A stretch of DNA of 64,000 bases from Cyanobium sp. Cruz CV13-4-11 (GTDB taxonomy: Bacteria; Cyanobacteriota; Cyanobacteriia; PCC-6307; Cyanobiaceae), in assembly GCF_024346055.1 (NCBI RefSeq), contig NZ_JAGQCH010000016.1, positions 27,399 to 91,398 on the forward strand, in the 5' to 3' direction. The notes beneath the pieces are model-generated. The model did no database searches and was not told where the DNA came from. It saw only the letters and a list, made by a program, of their open reading frames with translations. Numbering within the stretch: the stretch's first letter is position 1; each line of letters starts with the position of its first letter. Of the stretch, positions 1-7,457 are shown in pieces. Position numbers and translations under genes: made by a program.

Positions 1-87
1 AACCTCTTCGGCGGCAGCTACCTGGGCCAATCCCAGGCCCGCATCGATGCCCTCCTGGCCCCAGGGGCGGACCGGGAGAGGGGGTGA
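1..87 (+). CDS. C-terminal end of an unidentified protein (partial)
   Basis: Frame 1 is open from the window edge and encodes 28 residues, beginning NLFGGSYLGQ and ending in a charged tail, before a TGA at 85-87. The stop is 13 bp from the convergent end of the CurT gene. High GC at third positions fits a real coding end. The fragment is too short for me to assign a family. Confidence 0.5.
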   Translation, partial: NLFGGSYLGQSQARIDALLAPGADRERG

Positions 88-100
88 TGCTGCTGGGGCG

Positions 101-475
101 TCAGCTCAGGTATTCCTTGCGCAGGGTCTGGATTTTTGCCATCACGGACGAGCGCTTCTCACCCGTGGTGAGGTTGTGCCAGCTCCAGTTGCCCACCACC
201 ACGAGTCCGAGCAGCTCCAGCAGGCCCGGCACGATCGGCAGCAGGTTGATGGTGTCCAGCACGCCCTTGATCAGGATCTGGGCCACGATCACGGCCAGCA
301 GCACGCCGGAGGCTTTGCCGATGCGGCCCACCTGGCTCCAGTCCACCTTGTCGAGGGTTTCGTTGACCTTGCCGATCACCTCGCTGTAGCGCTCAGTGAA
401 ATCCACCTCGGCGGCGCTGCTGGGGGTGGTGTCGTCCTGGGTGGTCTCCTTCACCTCGGTCGTGCTGTCGATCAT
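101..475 (-). CDS. curT: Thylakoid curvature protein CurT (CAAD domain)
   Basis: The 124-residue protein has an acidic, Thr/Glu-rich N-terminus, an amphipathic segment (ERYSEVIGKVNETLDKVDW), two hydrophobic helices separated by a short turn (about residues 55-95), and a C-terminal amphipathic helix. This is the layout of CAAD-domain proteins, the cyanobacterial relatives of plant CURT1 that bend thylakoid membranes. I chose ATG 475 because the longer upstream reading has no hydrophobic or conserved character and would overlap the divergent gene at 519. It converges with the partial gene at 1-87. Confidence 0.8.
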   Translation of the reverse strand: MIDSTTEVKETTQDDTTPSSAAEVDFTERYSEVIGKVNETLDKVDWSQVGRIGKASGVLLAVIVAQILIKGVLDTINLLPIVPGLLELLGLVVVGNWSWHNLTTGEKRSSVMAKIQTLRKEYLS

Positions 476-518
476 GGAAGGAGAGGTCCCCTGACGGAAT
501 GATGCATAACGTACCGGT

Positions 519-986
519 GTGAACCAACAGACGCCAGCGGAACTTGGCATCGGTCGTCAGGCGCTGACGCTGCTGGAAGCCGTCCTGGAGGCGGCCGCCC
601 CCGACGAGGGCTGTGCCCTGCTGCTAGGAAGCCGGGATCCCTGGTGCGTCCGGCGCGTCTGGCCCTGCCTCAACGTCTGGGAGCCTGCCGCCGAGCGCCG
701 CCGCCGCTTCGCCCTCGATCCGCGCGAGCAGTTGCTGGCCCAGAAGTGGGCCCGCTCCCAGGGGCTGACGGTGCTGGGATCCGCCCACAGCCATCCGCTC
801 TCAGAGCCCGTGCCTTCGGCACTGGATCGCTCGCTGGCCTTCGCTCCTACGTTGATGCTCATCCTGGGCCAGGCCGATGGCCCCGCCCCGTCGGCGGCCA
901 CCGAGGTGGAGCCCCGTTCCCTGGCCTGCTGGTGGTTGCCGGAGCAGGGCGGCCCGCGGCGGTTGGCGTGGAGAATGGTCGATTAG
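519..986 (+). CDS. M67 (JAB1/MPN) family metallopeptidase
   Basis: The 155-residue protein carries a full JAMM zinc motif: an early Glu (DEGCALLLG) followed by HSHPLSEPVPSALDRS, which matches H-S-H-x7-S-x2-D. Single-domain bacterial JAMM proteases can cut C-terminal extensions or conjugates from ubiquitin-like sulfur carriers. It begins with GTG; no in-frame ATG sits nearby. It lies 22 bp before an E1-like adenylyltransferase-rhodanese gene on the same strand, a pairing that suggests a sulfur-transfer role. The substrate is not shown by the sequence. Confidence 0.8.
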   Translation: MNQQTPAELGIGRQALTLLEAVLEAAAPDEGCALLLGSRDPWCVRRVWPCLNVWEPAAERRRRFALDPREQLLAQKWARSQGLTVLGSAHSHPLSEPVPSALDRSLAFAPTLMLILGQADGPAPSAATEVEPRSLACWWLPEQGGPRRLAWRMVD

Positions 987-1008
987 TGCGTCGTGGGTCT
1001 CCACCGCC

Positions 1009-2178
1009 ATGCTTCCTCCCGACACCAGCGCCGTCCAGCTCAGCCCCGATGAGGTGGTGCGCTTCTCCCGCCACCTGATCCTGCCGGAGATCGGCATGGA
1101 GGGGCAGAAGCGGCTCAAGGCGGCCTCGGTGCTCTGCGTCGGCACCGGCGGACTCGGGTCGCCCCTGCTGCTGTATCTGGCCGCCGCGGGTGTGGGCCGG
1201 CTCGGCATCGTCGATTTCGACGTGGTGGACCACAGCAACCTGCAGCGCCAGGTGATCCATGGCACCAGCTGGGTGGGCAAGCCCAAGATCGAATCGGCCA
1301 AAGCCCGGATCCACGAGATCAATCCCCACTGCCAGGTGGATCTCTACGAAACGGCCCTCACCAGCGAGAACGCCCTCGAGATCATTGCCGGCTACGACAT
1401 CGTCTGCGACGGCACCGACAATTTCCCCACCCGCTACCTGGTCAACGACGCCTGCGTGCTGCTGGGCAAGCCGAACGTCTACGGCTCCATCTTCCGCTTC
1501 GAGGGCCAGGCCACGGTCTTCAACTTCGAGGGGGGCCCCAACTACCGGGATCTCTTCCCCGAACCGCCGCCGCCGGGGATGGTTCCCTCTTGCGCCGAAG
1601 GGGGTGTGGTGGGGGTGCTGCCCGGAATCATCGGCGTGATCCAGGCCACCGAAACGGTCAAGCTGATCACCGGCATCGGCACCAGCCTCAGCGGCCGCCT
1701 GCTGCTCTTCGATGCCCTCAAGATGAGCTTCCGGGAGCTGAAGCTGCGCCCCAATCCGGAGCGCCCCGTGATCGAGGCGCTGATCGATTACCAGGAGTTC
1801 TGCGGCGTGGGCGGTTCGGCCCCCGGCCAGGAGGAGGCGGGCAGCGTGGCCACCATCACTGTGTCCGAACTCAAGACCCTGCTCGACGGCCCGCACGACG
1901 ATCTGCTCCTGCTCGACGTGCGCAATCCACCGGAAGCCGAGATCGCGGTGATCCCCGGCGCCGTGCTGGTGCCCCTTGATCGCATCGAGAGCGGCGAGGC
2001 GATCGAGGAGGTGCGCCGCCTGGCCAACGGCAAGCGGCTCTATGTCCACTGCAAGCTCGGCGGCCGTTCCGCCAAGGCCCTGATCGCCCTCGGCCGCCAC
2101 GGCATCGAGGGGGTGAACGTGCAGGGTGGCATCGACGCCTGGAGCCAGGAGGTGGATCCTGACGTCCCTCGCTACTGA
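1009..2178 (+). CDS. moeB: MoeB/ThiF-type adenylyltransferase fused to rhodanese
   Basis: This 389-residue E1-like enzyme has the nucleotide motif GTGGLGSP near residue 45, the CDGTDNFPTRYLVND segment, and a C-terminal rhodanese domain with the active-site loop HCKLGGRSAK. Such proteins adenylate the C-terminal glycine of small sulfur carriers (MoaD, ThiS) and pass on sulfur. The paired CxxC zinc motifs of classic MoeB are reduced to single cysteines (SCAEGG and EFCG), so structural zinc may be absent. ATG 1009 is used because the longer reading runs through the end of the M67 gene. It forms an operon with the protease and overlaps the channel gene downstream. Confidence 0.85.
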   Translation: MLPPDTSAVQLSPDEVVRFSRHLILPEIGMEGQKRLKAASVLCVGTGGLGSPLLLYLAAAGVGRLGIVDFDVVDHSNLQRQVIHGTSWVGKPKIESAKARIHEINPHCQVDLYETALTSENALEIIAGYDIVCDGTDNFPTRYLVNDACVLLGKPNVYGSIFRFEGQATVFNFEGGPNYRDLFPEPPPPGMVPSCAEGGVVGVLPGIIGVIQATETVKLITGIGTSLSGRLLLFDALKMSFRELKLRPNPERPVIEALIDYQEFCGVGGSAPGQEEAGSVATITVSELKTLLDGPHDDLLLLDVRNPPEAEIAVIPGAVLVPLDRIESGEAIEEVRRLANGKRLYVHCKLGGRSAKALIALGRHGIEGVNVQGGIDAWSQEVDPDVPRY

Positions 2179-2971
2179 GCCCCTCACCCCGGCCAGAAGG
2201 CGCTGGCTGGAGCGGCGGCGTCAGGAAGCCCGGCGCCTGATCGCCCTCGAGAAGCGCTTCGTGCCGCTGCTGCTCTCGGCCCTGCTGCCGATCCTGGTGA
2301 TGCCCATCACGGCGACGCGGGGCTGGCCGGCCAACCTTCTCCTGGCCCTGGTTTTCAATCTGCTGATCCTGCAGTCGATCCTCACCCTGCCGGTGATCGC
2401 CGGGGTGTCCTACGCCCGGCTGCGCCAGGAGATCTTCCGCTGGGTCGGGATGGTGGGCGGCCTTGGGCTCTGGGTGCCGGTGCTCATGGGCACCTGGCCC
2501 GGCGGTGTGTTCCGCGCCGTGGAGATGGTGCTGCTGAGCCTGTTCTTCCTGGCCACCTCCATGCGGCTGGTGCGCCTGCTGGCCAGGGTGCCCCGGGTCA
2601 ATGTGCAGGTGATGGCCGGCGCCGCCGCGGGCTACCTGCATCTGGGCCTCACCGGCGGGGTGCTCGCCACGGCCACCCAGGTGCTCGTGCCCGGCAGCTT
2701 CAGCCTCGGGGCGGCCGCCAGCAACCAGTTGCTGCTCGACCGGCTCACTTACTTCAGCTTCGTGACCATCGCCGGCGTCGGCTATGGCGATGTGCTGCCG
2801 GCCAATGCCGTGGGGGAGCGCTTCGTGATCCTCCTCAGTGTCGCCAGCACCCTCTACGTGGCCCTGCTGGTGGGCCTGCTGCTGGGGCGCTTCATCGCCT
2901 CGGAGGAGGTGGAGATGCTTGAGGACGACGCCCTCGGCCTCGATCAGGTGGATGGATCCGGGCAGCCCTGA
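2126..2971 (+). CDS. Potassium-channel-like membrane protein (ion_trans_2 pore)
   Basis: The 281-residue protein has a basic N-terminus, about six hydrophobic segments, and near residue 215 a selectivity-filter-like TIAGVGYGDVLP, followed by a last membrane helix and an acidic tail. This is the two-helix pore of prokaryotic K+ channels. The only usual start before the first helix is GTG 2126, which lies inside the preceding gene and gives a 53-bp overlap; a rare start nearer residue 13 is possible. Regulation and ligand are unknown. Confidence 0.7.
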   Translation: MASTPGARRWILTSLATEPLTPARRRWLERRRQEARRLIALEKRFVPLLLSALLPILVMPITATRGWPANLLLALVFNLLILQSILTLPVIAGVSYARLRQEIFRWVGMVGGLGLWVPVLMGTWPGGVFRAVEMVLLSLFFLATSMRLVRLLARVPRVNVQVMAGAAAGYLHLGLTGGVLATATQVLVPGSFSLGAAASNQLLLDRLTYFSFVTIAGVGYGDVLPANAVGERFVILLSVASTLYVALLVGLLLGRFIASEEVEMLEDDALGLDQVDGSGQP

Positions 2972-2995
2972 TCGGCAGCCCCCTGAGCGGCAGGT

Positions 2996-4159
2996 TCAGT
3001 AGTCGACGCCGCGTTTGAGATCCACGCCCCGCTCGGCGTAGTGCTTGTGGCACACCATCTCGGAGTGGACGCTGGCCAGATCGAAGTAGGCCGGCCGGCT
3101 CTTGCAGCGCCCCGTGATGATCACTTCGGTCTCGGTGGGCTTGCGCAGCAGGGTCTGGACGATCGGCTCCACCGGCAGCAGTTCCAGATCCACGGTGGGG
3201 TTGAGTTCGTCGAGGATCACGGTCTTGTAGAGGCCGCTGGCGATCGCGGCCCGGGCGATCTCCCAGGCCCGTTCCGCCTCCACGTAATCGATCGGCTGCT
3301 GCTGGCCGCGCCAGACGATGGCGTCGCGGCCCGAGCGCAGGTGATCCACCAGATGGGGGTAGCTCTCCCGCAGGGCGGCGATGGCCGCGTCCTCGGTGTA
3401 GCCCGCCCCGCCCTTGAGCCACTGCAGGATCAGCACCCGGTGGCTCTTGTCCTGGCTGATGCCCCGGCCGATGGCCTGCAGGCCCTTGCCCAGGGCGCTG
3501 GTGGATTTTCCCTTGCCCTCTCCGGTATAGATCTCCAGGCCTTCAAGCCCCTGCTGGGGCCCGCTGTGGGCCCGCATCTCCGAGTGCAGGTCGGCGAGCT
3601 GCACCAGCTGCCGCGGGGCGCCCCGGCCGGTGCAGATCATTTCCATGCCCGCCGGCTTGGTGGCCAGGGTCCGCACCACCTCCTCGGTGTCGAGCAGGCC
3701 CAGGTTGAGCACGGGGTTGAGTTCGTCGAGCACCACCACCGAATAGAGGTTGCTGGCAATCGCCCCTTTAGCGATGTCCCAGCCCCGCTGGGCTTCCTGG
3801 TGGTCGAAGCGGGTGGCTTCCGCGGCGCTGAAGTAATCACCCCGGCCGGTGCGCACCTGGTCGATCAGGTGGGGAAAGCCCTGCTGCAGGGCTTCGATGG
3901 CGCTGTCTTCGTCGTAGGCGCGGCCGGGACCCTTGAGGAACCGCAGCAGCAGCACCCGGGTGCGCTTCTGCTCGCAGATGCCCAGCCCGATGGTGCGCAG
4001 CACCACCCCCAGGGCCGCCTGGCTCTTGCCCTTGCCTTCCCCGTCGTAGACGTGCAGCTGGCCATGGGCGCGCTCGTCGCTGCCGGCGGCCGTACGGATG
4101 CCGATGCCCCGCCCGGTGCCGCGCTGGGGGGTCTGGGTGCTGCGGGCGGCGGGGGGCAT
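2996..4159 (-). CDS. cobO: Tandem-domain cob(I)alamin adenosyltransferase-like P-loop protein
   Basis: The 387-residue protein is two CobO/BtuR-type domains in a row. Domain 1 has a P-loop GEGKGKS (residues 40-46) and VVVLDELNP (141-149). Domain 2 repeats them as GEGKGKS (213-219) and VILDELNP (about 314-321). Single CobO enzymes are about 200 residues and transfer the adenosyl group of ATP to corrinoid cobalt. Both halves keep the phosphate-binding residues, so both may bind ATP. The tail is basic and Tyr-rich. The gene is divergent from larE, whose ATG is 51 bp away. Confidence 0.8.
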   Translation of the reverse strand: MPPAARSTQTPQRGTGRGIGIRTAAGSDERAHGQLHVYDGEGKGKSQAALGVVLRTIGLGICEQKRTRVLLLRFLKGPGRAYDEDSAIEALQQGFPHLIDQVRTGRGDYFSAAEATRFDHQEAQRGWDIAKGAIASNLYSVVVLDELNPVLNLGLLDTEEVVRTLATKPAGMEMICTGRGAPRQLVQLADLHSEMRAHSGPQQGLEGLEIYTGEGKGKSTSALGKGLQAIGRGISQDKSHRVLILQWLKGGAGYTEDAAIAALRESYPHLVDHLRSGRDAIVWRGQQQPIDYVEAERAWEIARAAIASGLYKTVILDELNPTVDLELLPVEPIVQTLLRKPTETEVIITGRCKSRPAYFDLASVHSEMVCHKHYAERGVDLKRGVDY

Positions 4160-4210
4160 GGGTGGGGGGTGCTGATCCGGATGCTACCCAGCCTTGCCAG
4201 GATCTACGCC

Positions 4211-5083
4211 ATGCCCAACCCCGGTCGCCTCCACCTGCTCGAAGCCCTGCCCGCCCCCCTGGAGCGGGGACTGGAGGCGCTCTGCCGGCAGCTCGACGCC
4301 TTCCCGCAGGTGGTGGTGGCCTACTCCGGCGGCGTCGACAGCGCCCTGGTGGCTGCCCTGGCCGGCGACCGGCTGGGGGAGAGGGCCCTGGCGATCACCG
4401 GTGTTTCACCGGCCCTGGCGCCCCACCTGCGCCGGGAGGCCAGCGACCAGGCCCGCTGGCTGGGCCTGCGCCACCGTGAGCTGCCCACCGCAGAGCTGGC
4501 GGACCCCAGCTACACCAGCAACCCGGAGGACCGCTGCTATGCCTGCAAGCGGGAGTTGCATCGTCTGCTGGCCCCGATCGCCGCCGCCGCCGAGGGGGCC
4601 CAGGTGCTGGACGGGGTCAACCTCGACGACCTGGGCGATCACCGGCCCGGCATCCGTGCCGCCCGCGAATTCGGTGTGCGCTCGCCCCTGGCCGAGGTCG
4701 GCATCGACAAGGCGGGGGTGCGCCAACTGTCCCGGGCCCTGGGCCTGCCCTGGTGGGACAAGCCGGCCCAGCCCTGCCTGGCTTCCCGTTTCCCCTACGG
4801 CGAGCCGATTGACGCTCCCCGGCTGGCCCGGGTGGCCGCGGCCGAGGACTGGTTGCGTCAGCGTGGATTCCCCGAACTGCGGGTCCGCAGCCAGGGGGAG
4901 ACGGCGCGCATTGAAATCCCCGCCGCCGGTTTACCGGCGGCGCTGGAGTGTCTGGCGCAGGGTGAGCTGCGCCCCCAGCTGGTGGAGGCCTTCAGGGCCC
5001 TTGGTTTCACCGCCGTGGCCCTGGATCTGGAGGGGCTGGTGAGCGGCAAGCTGAATCGCTCCCTGGGGGGGCGCCGGGACTGA
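4211..5083 (+). CDS. larE: ATP-dependent sacrificial sulfur transferase LarE
   Basis: The 290-residue protein has the PP-loop SGGVDS (residues 39-44), CYACKRELH, and PCLASRFPYG, whose Cys corresponds to the residue LarE sacrifices in Lactobacillus. LarE donates sulfur when the nickel-pincer cofactor of lactate racemase is made. No larA, larB or larC lies nearby, so its partner here is unknown. I chose ATG 4211, preceded by AGGA at 4199-4202; ATG 4181 is also in frame but leaves only 21 bp to the divergent gene. Confidence 0.8.
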   Translation: MPNPGRLHLLEALPAPLERGLEALCRQLDAFPQVVVAYSGGVDSALVAALAGDRLGERALAITGVSPALAPHLRREASDQARWLGLRHRELPTAELADPSYTSNPEDRCYACKRELHRLLAPIAAAAEGAQVLDGVNLDDLGDHRPGIRAAREFGVRSPLAEVGIDKAGVRQLSRALGLPWWDKPAQPCLASRFPYGEPIDAPRLARVAAAEDWLRQRGFPELRVRSQGETARIEIPAAGLPAALECLAQGELRPQLVEAFRALGFTAVALDLEGLVSGKLNRSLGGRRD

Positions 5084-5116
5084 CCGACACTCCCCCGGTT
5101 GTGCCCTGCCCCGCGC

Positions 5117-5611
5117 TCAGGCGCTGGCCAGGAGGGGTTCCCTCTGGCTGTCGATCAGGGCCTCGGGCGTCTCGCGGCGGAAGCTGGTGAGCTTGTGCCG
5201 GCCGGAGCCCAGCTCCTCCCACAGGACCTGACAGGCCTTCTCGGGCATGGTGTGGTCACCGCAGGTGAACACATCCACGGCCGCATAGCCCGATTCGGGC
5301 CAGGTGTGGATGGAGATGTGGGACTCCGCCAGCAACGCCAGGCCCGTGACGCCCTGGGGTTCGAAGCGGTGGGTGATCAGGTTGAGCAGGGTGGCACCAG
5401 CGCGTTTGGCTGCTGTCGTGATGGTGTCCCTGAGGAAAGCTTCGTCGTCGAGCCTTGCGCAATCGCAGTCGTAGAGCTCGAGGATGCAGTGTTTCCCTAC
5501 CGCGTCGGTGGTGTCGCCTGGGGGGGAGACGGGGCGTGCAATGGCGTGGATGGGGGAGGCGGCGGGCTTCCATCCCGGGTTGGGATGCAGGCTGGAAAGG
5601 GTTTGGTTCAT
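5117..5611 (-). CDS. speD: S-adenosylmethionine decarboxylase proenzyme SpeD
   Basis: This pyruvoyl enzyme makes decarboxylated SAM for polyamine synthesis. The self-cleavage site is visible in [14 protein letters not shown]: cutting between Glu96 and Ser97 would turn Ser97 into the pyruvoyl group. The downstream [14 protein letters not shown] carries the catalytic Cys and His. The N-terminus is about 34 residues longer than in short prokaryotic SpeD and looks disordered, but no better ATG/GTG/TTG lies closer to the core. It stands alone between larE and recF. Confidence 0.9.
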   Translation of the reverse strand: MNQTLSSLHPNPGWKPAASPIHAIARPVSPPGDTTDAVGKHCILELYDCDCARLDDEAFLRDTITTAAKRAGATLLNLITHRFEPQGVTGLALLAESHISIHTWPESGYAAVDVFTCGDHTMPEKACQVLWEELGSGRHKLTSFRRETPEALIDSQREPLLASA

Positions 5612-5700
5612 CGAATCCGATCAAACAGGTCTCACCATACGTGCCAGAAGCGCTTTGCAGTGATTCGTCAGGTCGCCTGCGGCGACAGGGAGATCGGGCC

Positions 5701-6801
5701 TCAGGCCACCAGGGCGCCGCTGCGCAGTTCCACCACCTGGCTCCGGGCCCGCCAGCCGCTGCTGAAGGCCTCCAGATGGGTGGCGCTCACCAGGCACTGG
5801 TGGCCGTCACCCACCGCCTCCAGCAGCAGCTGCTGGCGCCCCGGGTCAAGCTCGGCCAGCACATCGTCGAGCAGCAGCAGCGGCGGCTGACCCACCACCT
5901 GGCCCACCAGGTCCAGCTCCCCCAGCTTCAGGGCCAGCACCAGGGTGCGCTGCTGGCCGGCGGAGCCATAGCGCCGTGCGGCCTGGCCGCCGATCAGCAG
6001 CGCCACCTCGTCCCGGTGCGGACCCACCTGGCACTGGCCCAGCCGTTCCTCCTCGGGCCGCTGCTGGCGCAGCTGTTCCGCCAGGGCCTGGCGCCAGGGT
6101 CCCTCCTCGTCGCTGGCGCCGTCCACCAGGGTGCCGCTGATGTAGTCGAGTTGGAGCGGTTCGGCGGCCCCGCCGATGCGCTGCTGCCAGGCCACCGCCA
6201 GCGGCTCCAGGCGCCGCAGGGCCCGCTGGCGCCGGCGGTGCAGGCGGGCGCCGACCAGGGCCATCTGCTCATCGAAGGCGTCCAGCAGCTCCTGCCGCTG
6301 ACCGGCCGCCAGGCCCCGGCGCAGCAGCTGGCTGCGCTGCCGCAGCAGCCGGCCGTAGCGGCTCAGCAGGGCGCCATAGACGGGTTCGAGCTGCAGCACC
6401 ACCCGGTCGAGCCACTGGCGCCGCAGGGCGGGCTCCCCTCGCACCAGATCGAGATCGAGGGCGCTGAAGCCGACGCAGCGCAGGGGGCCGATCAGGTCGT
6501 GCTGCCGCTCCAGCCGTTTGCCGTTGCGGAACGCCTGGCGGCCGCCACTGCGGCGCAGCTCCAGCTGCAGGCTGTCGGTCTCGTCGGTGAGGGCCGCCAG
6601 GCGACAGGAGGCGTGGCCGTGGCCGATCAGGTCCCGGTCGAGGCTGCAGCGGTGCGAACGCAGGCTGGTGAGCAGTTCCACGCCTTCCAGCAGGTTCGAC
6701 TTGCCCTGGCCATTGCTGCCGATCACGAGCAGCCGAGGCGCCTCCAACGTCAGCTGCAGGCCGTCGATGTTGCGGAAATGCCGGAGGTCCAGGCGGTGCA
6801 G
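5701..6801 (-). CDS. recF: DNA replication/repair protein RecF (non-standard start)
   Basis: RecF is an ABC-type ATPase that loads RecA at gapped DNA. The Walker A motif is GSNGQGKSN, the signature-like region is around [13 protein letters not shown], and Walker B is [12 protein letters not shown]. The first in-frame TTG (6747) would remove the conserved first strand, which is clearly encoded upstream as [19 protein letters not shown]. No ATG, GTG or TTG exists in frame upstream, so I placed the start at CTG 6801; ATC at 6807 is an alternative. Length is then 366, normal for RecF. tRNA-Arg follows on the other strand. Confidence 0.85.
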   Translation of the reverse strand: MHRLDLRHFRNIDGLQLTLEAPRLLVIGSNGQGKSNLLEGVELLTSLRSHRCSLDRDLIGHGHASCRLAALTDETDSLQLELRRSGGRQAFRNGKRLERQHDLIGPLRCVGFSALDLDLVRGEPALRRQWLDRVVLQLEPVYGALLSRYGRLLRQRSQLLRRGLAAGQRQELLDAFDEQMALVGARLHRRRQRALRRLEPLAVAWQQRIGGAAEPLQLDYISGTLVDGASDEEGPWRQALAEQLRQQRPEEERLGQCQVGPHRDEVALLIGGQAARRYGSAGQQRTLVLALKLGELDLVGQVVGQPPLLLLDDVLAELDPGRQQLLLEAVGDGHQCLVSATHLEAFSSGWRARSQVVELRSGALVA

Positions 6802-6881
6802 CCGGATGGTTCTGGGGCGGTCAGCCGCTAAGGTACCGCCATCGGAGGGAAAGGGTCCTGTGGATCCCCACCGCCGTGGCA

Positions 6882-6955
6882 GGGCATGTAGCTCAGTTGG
6901 ATAGAGCGTCAGATTCCGGTTCTGAATGTCGGGGGTTCGAGTCCCTCCATGCTCG
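6882..6955 (+). tRNA. tRNA-Arg (CCG)
   Basis: A 74-nt cloverleaf. The acceptor stem GGGCATG pairs with CATGCTC (one G-U), followed by discriminator G. The anticodon stem TCAGA/TCTGA encloses the loop TTCCGGT, giving anticodon CCG at 6916-6918. The T-arm contains GGTTCGAGTCC. No CCA is encoded. Confidence 0.95.
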
Positions 6956-6970
6956 TCAGCCCCGTCCCGT

Positions 6971-7441
6971 TCACCCTTCGGCGTGGTTCCTCAGGTCGAG
7001 GCCCATGGCCCGGATGCCGCCGGGATCCACCACGAACCCCGCCCGGGAGAGGGCTTTGAGGGCCTCGGGTGGGGCCGACAGGGAGATGCTGCAGCCGCTC
7101 AGTTCCCGCCGCAGGCGGGCCAGGGCGGCCTGAACCAGGGCCCCGATCACCTCGTCCCGGCAGGGGTCGGCCGGATCGGCCACCAGGTCCCAGAGGTTGG
7201 CATTGAGGGCCAGATCGCTGGTGGCGCGCACGAAACCCACCAGCTGCCCGCCCGGGTCAAGCACCACCAGATGCCAGGCGCTGCGGGCCAGCACCCGCTG
7301 CCAGCGGTCCGGGCTGCGGGGGGAATCGCCGCAGGCCTCGAGCAGACGGTTCAGGCCGGCCGGTTCGGGGGCGTGCTGATGGAGCAGGGCGTAACCCTCC
7401 CGCAGGCGTGGGGTCGAAGGCTGGCTGCGGAAGGGGATCAA
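6971..7441 (-). CDS. GNAT-family N-acetyltransferase
   Basis: The 156-residue protein fits a small GNAT enzyme: a beta strand [18 protein letters not shown], then a helix with an acetyl-CoA pocket region ([18 protein letters not shown]), and a closing [17 protein letters not shown] enzymes move acetyl from acetyl-CoA to amines; the substrate cannot be read here. The start is unsure: TTG 7441 begins just after the ppc stop (7458), while longer readings overlap ppc. It is probably the last gene of the trpE-gshA-ppc run. Confidence 0.65.
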   Translation of the reverse strand: MIPFRSQPSTPRLREGYALLHQHAPEPAGLNRLLEACGDSPRSPDRWQRVLARSAWHLVVLDPGGQLVGFVRATSDLALNANLWDLVADPADPCRDEVIGALVQAALARLRRELSGCSISLSAPPEALKALSRAGFVVDPGGIRAMGLDLRNHAEG

Positions 7442-7457
7442 CAGAGAGTTCAGGGAA

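Noticed and set aside
3041..4180. Long open reading frame upstream of larE, on the strand opposite the adenosyltransferase
   Set aside because: It is the mirror of the tandem CobO gene, which has clear motifs on the minus strand. The LarE domain starts only at about 4211.
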